A DNA stretch of 47,131 nucleotides from Deltaproteobacteria bacterium (GTDB lineage: Bacteria; Desulfobacterota; Desulfobacteria; Desulfobacterales; Desulfatirhabdiaceae): assembly GCA_016219185.1 (NCBI GenBank), contig JACRBZ010000052.1:1-47131 (forward strand), given 5' to 3'. The translations under genes and the position numbers were made by a program. Below the pieces are notes generated by a model that was not told the origin of the DNA, ran no database searches, and was given only the letters and a program-made list of their open reading frames with translations. How positions within the stretch are numbered: position 1 is the stretch's first letter; every line of letters begins with the position of its first letter. Shown one piece after another: positions 35,954-45,644 of the stretch.

Positions 35954-38500
35954 ATGAGCAAACAAACACGTGTCAGCCACCCGATATACAGCCTTCTTCC
36001 CACGGAAGTCGAGGGCTTCGATTCCCTGGCGGAGCTGGCACTGGATATGCGCTGGTCGTGGAATCATGCAACCGATGACGTGTGGCGACGGCTTGATTCC
36101 GAACTGTGGGAAATTACGCAAAATCCCTGGGTTGTCCTGCAGACGGTCTCGCGCGATCAGATCGAACGTGTGCTGGCCGATCCCGTTTTTCGCAAAAAGG
36201 TTGATGGCCTGGTTCAGACCAGGCGGCAAGCGTTGGAGATGCCCGCGTGGTTTCAGCAGAATCATTCGCAGGGTCCCCTGACCTGCGCCGCATATTTCAG
36301 CATGGAATTTATGTTGAGCGAAGCTTTGCCAATTTACTCGGGCGGGCTGGGCAATGTTGCCGGTGATCAGCTTAAAGCCAACAGCGATCTTGGCGTGCCG
36401 GTGGTCGGCGTGGGGCTGCTGTACCAGCAAGGCTATTTTCGTCAGGTAATCGACAAGGATGGAGCTCAACAGGCCCTCTTTCCGTATAACGATCCCGGGC
36501 AGTTGCCGATCACGCCTTTGCGTCAAGCAAACGGGGAGTGGTTGCGGCTGGAAATCACCCTGCCGGGTTATTCGGTCTGGTTGCGGGCTTGGCAGGTCCA
36601 GGTCGGCAGAGTGAAACTTTACCTGCTGGACAGCAATGACGCAGCGAACTTCCCCGCGCATCGAGGGATCACCAGCGAGCTGTATGGTGGCGGACCGGAG
36701 CTTCGTCTCAAGCAGGAACTGCTCCTCGGGATTGGTGGATGGCGACTGTTGGGTGCGCTCGGCATCCAGCCGGAAGTCTGTCATCTGAATGAAGGACATG
36801 CGGCCTTTGCCGTGTTGGAACGCGTCCGCAGTTACATGCAGGAGACCGCGCAGCCCTTCGAAGTTGCGTTGGCTGTCACGCGCGCGGGAAACCTCTTTAC
36901 CACCCACACGGCAGTGGCCGCCGGTTTTGACCGTTTCGCACCGGCCCTTATCGAACAATACCTGGGCGGTTATGCCGAGCAGAAGCTCGGTATAACACTT
37001 CATAATCTGCTGGCCCTGGGCCGACAGAACCCGAACGATGCGTCTGAAAGTTTCAACATGGCTTATCTGGCAATCCGGGGAAGCGGGGCGGTGAATGGCG
37101 TGAGTTGCTTGCATGGGAAAGTCAGCCGGCAACTCTTTGAGCCGCTTTTCCCGCACTGGCCGGCGGATGAAGTGCCTGTCGGACACGTGACCAACGGCGT
37201 TCACATGCCAAGCTGGGACTCGGCGGAAGCCGACGATCTTTGGACGAATGCCTGTGAGAAAGACCGCTGGCTGGGAACGACGGAAACCATGGAAAAGGAT
37301 ATTCGCGGCGTCTCCGACGCCAGCCTCTGGCAATTTCGCACCGCTGCCACCAAGTCTCTTGTTGAATACGCCCGCGGGCGATTGTCCAGGGATTTGGCCG
37401 CCTCCGGTGCATCTTCCGAGGCGGTTGACGGGGCCAAACATCTATTCGATCCCAACGCGTTGACACTTGGCTTTGCGCGACGCTTTGCGACCTACAAGAG
37501 GCCGAACCTGCTGCTGCACGACCCGGAAAGGCTGCTTCGTCTGCTAACCAATCCCGAGCGCCCGGTGCAACTCATCATCGCCGGCAAAGCCCATCCGGAG
37601 GACCAGGCTGGGAAGGACCTGATCCATGAATGGATAAATTTCATTCGCCAGCCAGAGGTCCGGCCCCATATCGTCTTTTTGGCCGACTATGACATGCTGT
37701 TATCCGAGCACCTGGTGCAGGGGGTGGATGTCTGGATCAACACGCCACGGCGACCCTGGGAGGCGAGCGGAACAAGCGGCATGAAAGTGCTCGTCAATGG
37801 AGGTATCAATCTCTCGGAATTGGACGGTTGGTGGGCGGAAGCATACTCTCCTGAAGTGGGGTGGGCTTTGGGGGACGGCCTGGAGCATGGCGATGATCCC
37901 GCCTGGGATGCTGTTGAAGCCGACGCGCTCTACGATCTGCTTGAGCTGGAGGTGATAGCTGAGTTTTATACCCGGGACGAGAACAACGTCCCTGCCGCAT
38001 GGATCAAGCGGATGCGGGAAAGCATGGCACGGTTGACACCGCGCTTCTCCGCCAACCGCACGGTACGCGAATACACCGAGAATTACTATCTTCCGGCTGC
38101 TGCAGCCTACCATTTGCGCAATGCCGATAATGGGGCATCCGGCAGGCAAATGGTCGATTGGCAACATCGTCTGGAACAGAAATGGGCACTGCTCCGCTTC
38201 GGCGAAGTGAAGGTGGAGACTAAAGACTTGCAGCATAAGTACGAGGTTCAGGTCCATCTCCATGATCTCGATCCGGAGGCGTTGCGGGTGGAGCTTTATG
38301 CCGAGGGAATGAACGGCGAAGCACCGGTGCGGCTGGAGATGAAGCGTCTTCGCCAACCGTCCGACGCGTCGCGCGCTGCCGTTTACAGCGCGGCTGTGTC
38401 AGCGGCCCGCCCGCCCGCGGACTATACGGCGCGCGTGATTCCTTACTTCGACGGTGTTACGATTCCGCTGGAAGATGCACGAATCCTGTGGCAGCGATGA
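35954..38500 (+). CDS. glgP: Alpha-glucan (glycogen) phosphorylase
   Basis: This 848-residue cytosolic enzyme releases glucose 1-phosphate from glycogen or maltodextrin. The N-terminal part has the short-type phosphorylase signature (WNHATDDVWRRLD, AYFSMEFMLSEALPIYSGGLG), a substrate loop HLNEGHAAF, and the PLP site EASGTSGMKVLVNGG with Lys611. GRGRL and KRPNLLLHDPERL are in place. The length is normal for the short bacterial type. ATG 35954 follows GGAGGAG; the open frame starts upstream at 35882 inside the CDF gene. The stop overlaps the next gene's ATG, so glgP and ackA are likely translationally coupled. Confidence 0.93.
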   Translation: MSKQTRVSHPIYSLLPTEVEGFDSLAELALDMRWSWNHATDDVWRRLDSELWEITQNPWVVLQTVSRDQIERVLADPVFRKKVDGLVQTRRQALEMPAWFQQNHSQGPLTCAAYFSMEFMLSEALPIYSGGLGNVAGDQLKANSDLGVPVVGVGLLYQQGYFRQVIDKDGAQQALFPYNDPGQLPITPLRQANGEWLRLEITLPGYSVWLRAWQVQVGRVKLYLLDSNDAANFPAHRGITSELYGGGPELRLKQELLLGIGGWRLLGALGIQPEVCHLNEGHAAFAVLERVRSYMQETAQPFEVALAVTRAGNLFTTHTAVAAGFDRFAPALIEQYLGGYAEQKLGITLHNLLALGRQNPNDASESFNMAYLAIRGSGAVNGVSCLHGKVSRQLFEPLFPHWPADEVPVGHVTNGVHMPSWDSAEADDLWTNACEKDRWLGTTETMEKDIRGVSDASLWQFRTAATKSLVEYARGRLSRDLAASGASSEAVDGAKHLFDPNALTLGFARRFATYKRPNLLLHDPERLLRLLTNPERPVQLIIAGKAHPEDQAGKDLIHEWINFIRQPEVRPHIVFLADYDMLLSEHLVQGVDVWINTPRRPWEASGTSGMKVLVNGGINLSELDGWWAEAYSPEVGWALGDGLEHGDDPAWDAVEADALYDLLELEVIAEFYTRDENNVPAAWIKRMRESMARLTPRFSANRTVREYTENYYLPAAAAYHLRNADNGASGRQMVDWQHRLEQKWALLRFGEVKVETKDLQHKYEVQVHLHDLDPEALRVELYAEGMNGEAPVRLEMKRLRQPSDASRAAVYSAAVSAARPPADYTARVIPYFDGVTIPLEDARILWQR

Positions 38501-39762
38501 CCCGCTCGACAAAAGAAAAAACAATGATGAAAGCGGCAATGGCAAAGTCGTCATCCATGAAACCGGCTAACCCCTGCATCCTGACGATCAATGGCGGCTC
38601 GTCGAGCATCAAGTTCGCGCTGTTCGAGATCGGTGATCCGCTCCGACGGATTTTGGAGGGAGGGATTGAGCGGATTGGACTGCCGGAGGCAGCCTTTCGG
38701 GTGAAAGGCGTGAATCCGACGGACAACTTCTCGCGGCCGGTGACGGCGCCGGATCATACGGTGGCGGTGAGCGTACTGATGGATTGGATCGAGGAGCGCA
38801 GCGGGCGTGATGGATTGTCCGCGGTGGGGCATCGCGTGGTTCATGGCGGACCGAAGTATAGCCGGCCGCAGCGCATCACCGCGAAAATGGTTGAGGAGTT
38901 GCGTCGACTCAGTCCCTTCGATCCCGAGCATCTGCCGGAGGAGATTTTGTTGACTGAAGCGTTTCATCGCCGATTTCCAGATCTGCCTCAGGTGGCATGT
39001 TTCGACACGGCTTTTCACCATGACCTGCCGCGAGTTGCCCGGTTGTTGCCGATCCCGCGCCGCTACGAAGCCAAAGGCGTGCGGCGGTATGGGTTCCACG
39101 GGCTGTCATATGCGTTTTTGATGGGAGAACTGACCCGTCTGGCCGGACCGGAAGCGGCACAAGGCCGAATCATCCTCGCCCACCTCGGCAATGGCGCAAG
39201 CCTTGCGGCGGTGCGTGACGGCAAACCCGTGGATACCAGCATGAGTTTAACCCCGACCGCCGGGGTACCGATGAGTACCCGCTCGGGCGATCTCGATCCC
39301 GGTCTGCTTTGGTATCTGGCGCGAACTGAAAAAATGAGCGCGAAACAATTCAACGAGATGGTCAATTTCCAGTCCGGGTTGCTCGGCATATCGGAGACCA
39401 GTTCCGACATGAGTGACCTGCTCGCGCGTGAAACACAGGATGTTCGGGCGGCTGAAGCGGTGGCGCTGTTCTGCTACCAGGTCAAGAAATGGATCGGCGG
39501 ATTCGCAGCGGCATTGGGCGGCCTGGACACGCTGGTGTTCGCCGGCGGCATCGGAGAAAATGCGCCCACGGTGCGCAGTCGGATCTGCGATGGGCTGGGA
39601 TTTCTGGGGATTGAACTCGAAGAAAAGTCAAACGTGGCCAATGCGGGCGTGATTTCCGCGGCAGCCGGTCATGCCACGGTCCGCGTCATTCGAACGGATG
39701 AAGAACTGATGATCGCCAAAACGGTTTGTCGCGTTCTCGGGCTTTGCGTGGCCGGTGCATAA
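38497..39762 (+). CDS. ackA: Acetate kinase
   Basis: This protein, about 421 residues long, interconverts acetyl phosphate plus ADP with acetate plus ATP. It shows the N-terminal ILTINGGSSSIKFALFE, GHRVVHGG, ACFDTAFH, RRYGFHGLSY, the nucleotide motif HLGNGASLAAVRDGK, and GVPMSTRSGDLDPG. It ends with FAGGIGENAP and the terminal DEELMIAKTVCRVL helix. I chose ATG 38497, whose ATGA overlaps the glgP stop; GTG 38488 and ATG 38524 are alternatives, and the true N-terminus may be shorter. With glgP and a phosphoketolase downstream it would give ATP from glycogen carbon. Confidence 0.93.
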   Translation: MTRSTKEKTMMKAAMAKSSSMKPANPCILTINGGSSSIKFALFEIGDPLRRILEGGIERIGLPEAAFRVKGVNPTDNFSRPVTAPDHTVAVSVLMDWIEERSGRDGLSAVGHRVVHGGPKYSRPQRITAKMVEELRRLSPFDPEHLPEEILLTEAFHRRFPDLPQVACFDTAFHHDLPRVARLLPIPRRYEAKGVRRYGFHGLSYAFLMGELTRLAGPEAAQGRIILAHLGNGASLAAVRDGKPVDTSMSLTPTAGVPMSTRSGDLDPGLLWYLARTEKMSAKQFNEMVNFQSGLLGISETSSDMSDLLARETQDVRAAEAVALFCYQVKKWIGGFAAALGGLDTLVFAGGIGENAPTVRSRICDGLGFLGIELEEKSNVANAGVISAAAGHATVRVIRTDEELMIAKTVCRVLGLCVAGA

Positions 39763-39986
39763 AAAATCCGACCCTGCAGCGAAATAGTGCTCTCGACAGG
39801 AACCGATGTTGGCGGATGGAATGCTGCCTTCTTTCTCAAACTCGCTGCCGGCCGTACGCCAACAGCAAATATAAACAGCACGTAAAATGTAAATCGTAAC
39901 TTATTAAATTCAGAGATATTCCATAAAAGACGTGCGTCGCGGATTTTTAAAAAATCAGAAAATATAAAGGTGTAAAAGGAAAGCCA

Positions 39987-40460
39987 ATGCGCAAGCGGAT
40001 AATTAATCAGAAGCCTCAAAATGCCTCACCCGTCGATCAAAGTTGGATTGATTTGCAACGTTTGGCGCAAGTCGAACTTACGTCCGAGGATTCGGAACAC
40101 CCGATCGAGGCGGCGCTGATACCCGGCTTCGGATCGGGTTGGCGGGCGGCACAAGCCGGGGAGCAGACAATACGTCTTCTTTTTGATGATCCGCAGAGGG
40201 TCAGGCGTATTCAACTGTTGTTTCTCGAAGATCAACAGGTGCGCACGCAAGAGTTCGTGTTGCGGTGGTCGCCGGATGCCGGTCAATCTTACCGGGAGAT
40301 TGTGCGTCAGCAATATAACTTCAGTCCGCCGGGCATGACGCGCGAGTTTGAAGATTACACGGTCGATCTCGTCGGGGTGACGGCACTGGAACTAAGAATC
40401 GTTCCGGACATAAGTGGAGGAGATGCCCGCGCATCGGTTGCGCAGTTACGAATCGCATAA
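39987..40460 (+). CDS. Discoidin-like (sugar-binding-type) protein
   Basis: This 157-residue cytosolic-looking protein has no signal peptide. The start KPQNASPVDQSWIDLQRLAQ is followed by VELTSEDSEHPIEAALIPG and a beta-sandwich-like region with EQTIRLLFDDPQRVRRIQLL, ending in a strand ELRIVPDISGG. Relatives are annotated as carbohydrate-binding or F5/8 type C-like; whether it binds a sugar is not shown by the sequence. It lies between ackA and the DUF1566 lipoprotein. A short AAAGGAAAG precedes the ATG. Confidence 0.65.
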   Translation: MRKRIINQKPQNASPVDQSWIDLQRLAQVELTSEDSEHPIEAALIPGFGSGWRAAQAGEQTIRLLFDDPQRVRRIQLLFLEDQQVRTQEFVLRWSPDAGQSYREIVRQQYNFSPPGMTREFEDYTVDLVGVTALELRIVPDISGGDARASVAQLRIA

Positions 40461-40611
40461 TCTCTATTGCTGCTCTCGGGGACGATAAAGTTGTCATGTG
40501 GTTCCCCCCTTGCCTTTGGATTGTACTATCTAAAAATCAATTGCAGGTTTTAGGGATAATATTCTACTTTTCCCTCGTTTATTAATGTTTGCATTAAAAG
40601 GAAGGCAATGA

Positions 40612-41307
40612 ATGAAGGATCTTAAATTCTGGTTTTGTTTAGCATTGGTCAGCCTGTTCGTTATTGGTTGTGGCAAAAAAACCGGGTTAGAAGGTAAGGT
40701 TGTGGACGGCAAAGGGCAACCGTTTGCCAACCTCAAGATAGTGGCCAAACAGGTTCAGCCGGTGAAAGGCTATGAACAGTTTGAGACGGTAACGGGTGCG
40801 GATGGGGTTTTTCGATTCGCAAAACTCTTTCCTGATTCCCAGTATGTCCTCTCAGCGCAGTTAGATGATTTCTTTTCCGAGAAAACAACGCTGCAAACTG
40901 GCCCGGAGGAACAGGCCGTAAGTCTTCCGTCTCAATGGACGGTTCGTTTCATGTTTTCCAAAGAGGCGTTGATCGTGGATACCCGAACAGGGTTTATGTG
41001 GGTGCCTGCGCCTGATCAGGATACAAACTGGGATCAAGCAAATAGCTATGTACAAAATCTTCGGGCAGGCGGTTTCAGTGATTGGCGATTGCCGTCTCGT
41101 CAAGAACTGGAAAGTTTGTATAACCCATCGTCAAGCAATAAAGTCCATCCTGCTTTTCATATAAAGGACAAGTGGGTTTGGTCTGCGGAGTTGTCGGGTT
41201 CGTCGTATGCGTGGGCCTACTGCTTCACCAGCAGCGGCATAGAAAGTCCGGAGATGCGTTCGAACTTCGGTGACTACAAGGTATTGGCGATTCGGTTCCG
41301 AAAGTGA
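40612..41307 (+). CDS. Lipoprotein with Cna-B-like and DUF1566 domains
   Basis: The protein has 231 residues with lipoprotein signal MKDLKFWFCLALVSLFVIGC (Cys20). A carboxypeptidase-regulatory-like beta domain (about 27-105: GLEGKVVDGKGQPFANLKI, GADGVFRFAKLFP) is followed by one DUF1566/Lcl domain (about 118-230: TGFMWVPAP, NWDQANSYVQNL, GFSDWRLPSRQELESL, KVLAIRFRK). It should sit on the outer or inner membrane. It is related in its C-terminal part to the protein at 12559. AAGGAAGG precedes the ATG. It and the previous gene seem inserted between ackA and an ackA tail relic. Confidence 0.83.
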   Translation: MKDLKFWFCLALVSLFVIGCGKKTGLEGKVVDGKGQPFANLKIVAKQVQPVKGYEQFETVTGADGVFRFAKLFPDSQYVLSAQLDDFFSEKTTLQTGPEEQAVSLPSQWTVRFMFSKEALIVDTRTGFMWVPAPDQDTNWDQANSYVQNLRAGGFSDWRLPSRQELESLYNPSSSNKVHPAFHIKDKWVWSAELSGSSYAWAYCFTSSGIESPEMRSNFGDYKVLAIRFRK

Positions 41308-41387
41308 TGAAGGTAATTGGGAGGATAAGATCCATTGTATTTTTGTGGGAGTCCGGAGGGAGTCCCCCACCTGTGCTCGATGCCCTC

Positions 41388-41453
41388 GTCATTCGCGCGG
41401 ATGAAGAACTGATGATTGTCAAGACGGTTTGCCGCGTTCTCGACATTGACTGA
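41388..41453 (+). pseudogene. Acetate kinase C-terminal relic
   Basis: The frame reads VIRADEELMIVKTVCRVLDID and stops at 41451-41453, against VIRTDEELMIAKTVCRVLGL at the end of the intact ackA. DNA is very similar too. It lies 17 bases before the phosphoketolase gene. An ackA gene thus once lay directly upstream of xfp. Confidence 0.85.
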
Positions 41454-41470
41454 AAATGGAGAATTGAACC

Positions 41471-43597
41471 ATGAAGACAAAACCGCTTTCCCCGGAACTG
41501 CTCAATAATATGGATGCTTACTGGCGCGCCGCCAACTATCTGTCGATCGGCCAGATTTACCTGTATGACAATCCTTTGCTTCGGGAACCATTGAAACTGT
41601 CGCACGTGAAGCCGACGCTTCTCGGGCATTGGGGGACGACGCCGGGTCAGAACTTCATTTATGTGCATCTGAACCGGGTTATCAAGAGGTATAACCTGAA
41701 TATGATATACATTTCCGGTCCCGGTCACGGCGGCCCCGCGCTCGTAGGCAACACGTATCTTGAAGGTACCTACAGCGAGGTATACCCAAACATCACGCAG
41801 GATGAGGCCGGGCTGAAAAAACTGTTCACCCAGTTCTCCTTTCCCGGCGGGATTCCCAGCCATGTCTCACCGGAATGTCCGGGGTCGATTCACGAGGGGG
41901 GCGAACTGGGTTATTCGCTAAGCCATGCCTTCGGAGCAGTGTTCGACAATCCGGAACTGGTCGTGGCCTGTGTTATCGGTGACGGGGAAGCGGAAACAGG
42001 ACCGCTGGCCACGGCATGGCACTCCAACAAGTTTCTGAGCCCGATTACCGATGGCGCCGTGCTGCCGATTCTGCATCTCAACGGTTATAAAATTGCCAAC
42101 CCAACCGTGCTGGCCCGCATCACACATGAGGAATTGAACCAGTTGCTCCGCGGCTATGGCTGGGCGCCTTACTTTGTGGAAGGCAACGAGCCGGAAGAGA
42201 TGCATCAACTCATGGCCGATACTTTGGAAAAGGCCATCGAAAGTATCCGACAAATCCAAAGCCATGCACGGAGCAAGAACGACCCTACCCGGCCTCGCTG
42301 GCCGATGATCGTCTTGAGGTCACCCAAAGGCTGGACCGGACCGAAAGCCGTCGATGGCCTGCAAGTAGAGGGCACGTTCCGGGCGCACCAGGTGCCGCTC
42401 CTGGTGGATTCCGAGCATCCCGAGCATCTCAAGCAGCTTGAAAGCTGGATGAAGAGCTACAAGGCGGAAGAACTGTTCGATGAAAATGGCCGACTCATGC
42501 CGGAGTTGGCCGAGCTTGCGCCGAAGGGTGAGCGGCGGATGGGCGCCAATCCGCACGCAAATGGCGGGCTGCTCCTGCGTGATCTGATTATGCCCGACTT
42601 TCGAACCCACGCGGTGGATGTGCCGTCCCCAGGGTCTGCTCAGGCTGCCGACACGCACGTCCTGGGAGAGTTCCTGCGCGATGTGATCAAGCTTAATCGG
42701 GAGCAACGGAATTTCCGGATCTTCGGACCCGATGAGACGCTTTCCAACCGGTTGAACGCTGTTTTTGAGGCCACCAACCGTCAGTGGGAAGCCCGGACGG
42801 AGGAAAACGATGAGTTTATTGCAACCGACGGCCGGATCATGGAAATGCTGAGCGAGCATCAGTGTGAAGGCTGGCTTGAGGGATACCTTCTTACGGGCCG
42901 TCACGGCCTGTTCAATAGTTATGAAGCATTTATTCATATCATCGATTCGATGCTCAACCAGCACGCCAAGTGGCTGAAAGTGACCGCGGAATTGCCATGG
43001 CGGCGGGAAATTGCGTCGCTGAATTATCTGCTCGCCTCCCACGTCTGGCAGCAGGCGCATAACGGCTTTACCCATCAAGACCCCGGCTTCCTCGATCATG
43101 TGGTAAACAAGAAAGCCGCAGTCGTGCGCGTGTACCTTCCGCCGGATGCCAACTGTCTGTTGTCGGTCTGGGACCATTGCCTGAGGAGTCGGCATTACAT
43201 CAATGTCGTTGTCGCGGGCAAGTACCAGGCACCCCAATGGTTGACCATGGATGCGGCGGTGGCGCATTGCAAGCAAGGGATTGGCGTCTGGCAATGGGCC
43301 GGCAGCGATCAAGGCGCTGAACCGGACGTAGTGATGGCCTGCTGCGGTGATGTGCCCACGCTCGAGACCCTGGCCGCTGTTTCCATCTTCCGCGGCTATC
43401 TGCCGGATCTGAAAATCCGGGTGATCAATGTTGTCGATTTGATGAAACTGGAACCCAATACGGAACATCCGCACGGGCTGAGCGATCAGGACTTCGATGC
43501 GTTATTTACCAAAGACAAGCCGATCGTGTTCGCCTTCCACGGCTACCCCTGGTTGGTGCACCGGTTGACATATCGCCGTACCAACTTCACGCATTGA
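41471..43597 (+). pseudogene. xfp: Phosphoketolase, C-terminally truncated
   Basis: The 708-residue frame is a thiamine-diphosphate phosphoketolase, which splits xylulose 5-phosphate or fructose 6-phosphate to acetyl phosphate. It has [40 protein letters not shown], and the diphosphate-binding [18 protein letters not shown]. It also has the C-terminal-domain start [19 protein letters not shown], where it ends FTH-stop. Intact enzymes continue about 80 more residues. Directly at that point an oleate hydratase fragment begins in another frame, so a deletion (or misassembly) joined the two genes. Without its end the protein is probably inactive. AGAATTGAACC near the ATG gives only a weak ribosome site. 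Confidence 0.85.
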
Positions 43598-44585
43598 AAC
43601 GCTTGCGGGCGTCAAGCGAACCATCTACAACCAATACGACTCCCTGGTTCTACCCTTGCAGAATTGGCTTGAAGCCCAGGGCGTCCGTTTGGTCACGAAT
43701 TGTAAAGTGACCGACCTCGATCTCAAGACCGAAGACGGCAAGCACATCGTAACCGGCATTCATTGCCTGCGGGGGGACAAAAGCGAAGTGATCGCCGTTA
43801 ACGACGATGACTTTGTCTTTATTCAAAATGGCTCCATGACCGATGCTTCCAGCCTGGGTTCAATGACGAGCGCGCCCGGAAAGCTGACCAAGGCGGATAG
43901 CGGTGGTTGGACTCTCTGGGAAAAGCTGGCGCAGGGCCGGCCGCAGTTTGGCAAGCCCAAAGTCTTTAATAGCTGCATTGCGCAGTCTTGTTGGGAGTCG
44001 TTTACCGTCACACTGAAGAAACCCGCATTTTTCGACAAAATGATTCAATTCAGCGGGAATCAGCCGGGTACCGGCGGGCTGGTGACATTCAAGGACTCGA
44101 ATTGGCTGATGTCCATTGTGCTGGCCCATCAACCGCACTTTCTGAACCAGCCTGTCGATGTGCAGGTGTTCTGGGGATACGCGCTGTTTCCGGACCGGGT
44201 CGGCAATTTCGTTCCGAAGCCGATGGACGAGTGCAACGGCGCGGAAATTCTTCGGGAACTCTGCGGTCACCTGCGATTTGATCCGGAGACCGTTGAATCG
44301 GCCAACTGCATTCCTTGTAGAATGCCTTACATCACCAGCATGTTCATGCCCCGCGTGCGCGGAGATCGACCGCTGCCGGTGCCTCGCGGCTCGAAGAATC
44401 TTGCGTTCATCAGCCAGTTCGTCGAAATTCCGGATGATGTCGTCTTTACGGTGGAGTATTCGGTGCGAGCAGCCCAGATGGTCGTCTACGCGTTGCTTGA
44501 CATCGACCGCAAGATCCCGGCCGTAACACCACATGCCGAATCACATCAAGCGCAGTTTAAGGCGTTGATCAAGTCGTTTAAGTGA
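43590..44585 (+). pseudogene. Oleate hydratase C-terminal fragment
   Basis: The frame (331 codons, first recognisable residues [20 protein letters not shown]) is the C-terminal half of an oleate hydratase (myosin-cross-reactive-antigen family), which adds water to unsaturated fatty acids using FAD as structural cofactor. Visible motifs are DFVFIQNGSMTDASSLGSM, FTVTLKKPAFFDKM, SNWLMSIVLAHQPHF, CNGAEILRELCGHL, MPYITSMFMPRV and NLAFISQFVEIPDDV. About 250 N-terminal residues, including the dinucleotide-binding domain, are missing. The first internal ATG is 43656, but homology starts at about 43590, directly at the broken end of xfp. Confidence 0.88.
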
Positions 44586-44624
44586 TGTTGAGTTTGGTGC
44601 CAAGTCCTCGGCTCCTGCCATTCC

Positions 44625-45375
44625 TATCTGAAAAAAATGATCGCTCGGAAAAAGTATTTCGGGAACTACAAAAAAATTGTTTTATAACCACGTAGCGTTT
44701 GCAAACGCTAAAGACTAAATTCAAAAGGAGACAGATCATGAAAGAAAAGACTTATCAGGTTGCACGCGTTGTTGTGATGGCGGCGTTTCTATCCACTATC
44801 TTTTTGGCTGATGCGAATCTTTCTTTTGCAGCCTCAGGTAAAAATAAATCATCGGTAGCTGTGATAACCACTGCTGTCGACGATACTGAAGCCCGTATCA
44901 AAGAGCTTCGAGACGCGCTAAAGATCACCGGGGCCCAGGAAGAATTGTGGAATAACCTTACTCAGGTGATGCGGGAAAATGCAAGAGAAATGGACGCCCT
45001 TGCCAAAGACAGGGCTGAAAACATTAAGACCATGAACGCTGTCGAGCATATGAAATTACACAGTCAAATTACCGAAACCCATTTAGATCAACTGAAGAAG
45101 TTCATCCCGCCTTTCGAGGCGCTCTATGCCAGTATGTCGGATAAGCAGAAGAAGATTACCGATACAATGTTCAAGGCAGAGAGACATGGAAAACACAGGA
45201 GGAAATGATCGAACATATGCAACAAAGATTGACGCCAAGCAGGCGATTCGGATTCGATCCAAGAATGGAGTGACGTTATGAAAACATCAATAAGTATTTT
45301 GAATTATGGATTTAATGTGGGTAAGATCATGCTGGGACTTGTTTTTGCCGCAATGATCGGGAATATGGACGGGGT
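44625..45375 (+). repeat. Duplicated segment, copy A
   Basis: The segment carries a Spy-like gene and the head of a second gene. It matches 45977-46763 base by base with scattered changes. The match ends within the second gene near 45375. Confidence 0.85.
44738..45208 (+). CDS. Spy/CpxP-like (LTxxQ) periplasmic protein, copy A
   Basis: This 156-residue protein has a signal peptide (MKEKTYQVARVVVMAAFLST...SFAAS) and an all-helical mature domain with two LTxxQ-like signatures: LKITGAQEELWNNLTQVMRE and the FEALYASMSDKQKKITDTMF repeat. Spy and CpxP are periplasmic chaperones or stress sensors; this protein is more basic and ends RHGKHRRK. AAAGGAG before ATG 44738 supports that start. A longer frame begins at 44699. 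It has no enhancer/promoter cassette of its own, unlike the second copy. Confidence 0.85.
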   Translation: MKEKTYQVARVVVMAAFLSTIFLADANLSFAASGKNKSSVAVITTAVDDTEARIKELRDALKITGAQEELWNNLTQVMRENAREMDALAKDRAENIKTMNAVEHMKLHSQITETHLDQLKKFIPPFEALYASMSDKQKKITDTMFKAERHGKHRRK

Positions 45376-45424
45376 ATTGCTTCGCGTCGGCTGTCGCGCG
45401 TTTGGCGCGCGACAGCCTTTGTAG
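45278..45424 (+). pseudogene. Truncated copy of the proline-rich exported protein
   Basis: The 48-codon frame starts MKTSISILNYGFNVGKIMLG and continues LVFAAMIGNMDG, the signal-peptide region of the protein at 46669. After 45375 it leaves the homology and runs through a hairpin to a stop. The missing part is the basic, proline-rich mature protein. Confidence 0.75.
45389..45417 (+). terminator. Perfect 12-bp GC-rich hairpin
   Basis: GGCTGTCGCGCG and CGCGCGACAGCC pair perfectly around the five-base loop TTTGG, followed by TTTG. It could be an intrinsic terminator with a short T tract or a REP-like palindrome. It marks the right end of duplication copy A. Confidence 0.6.
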
Positions 45425-45581
45425 GATGCGTGATTGCGGGCTGATGGGTTATCCCCGCCGCGTTGTCTGCCCGCTGGGCTGTAACTCTAATGAGGCCGTT
45501 GGCTTGTCGGTCTTGCATCACACCTCGTGCTCGCCGCGCTGATGCCTCTCTTCATTCCACTCGTGAATGTCCTACCGATTA
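45425..45581. other. Unassigned stretch between hairpin and activator relic
   Basis: No gene can be supported. The part beginning TGTAGGATGCGTGATTGCGG has the look of a dispersed palindromic repeat, but only one copy is present in this window. Confidence 0.3.
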
Positions 45582-45644
45582 CTTGGGCTCAACCGCAGCA
45601 TCTTGCGCGTTTGAACGCGTAAACTTGATATCCGAAGGCCATAA
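45582..45644 (+). pseudogene. Relic of a sigma-54 activator C-terminus
   Basis: In the frame from 45582 the codons read LGLNRSILRV, an internal stop, then TRKLDIRRP and stop, against LGLDRSTLRARMRKLDIRKP at the end of the activator at 10250. The following TAAATTCTC is also shared. It lies 51 bp before enhancer copy 6. Confidence 0.85.

Noticed and set aside
42320..43474. Long minus-strand frame over xfp
   Set aside because: It is a shadow of the phosphoketolase reading frame.
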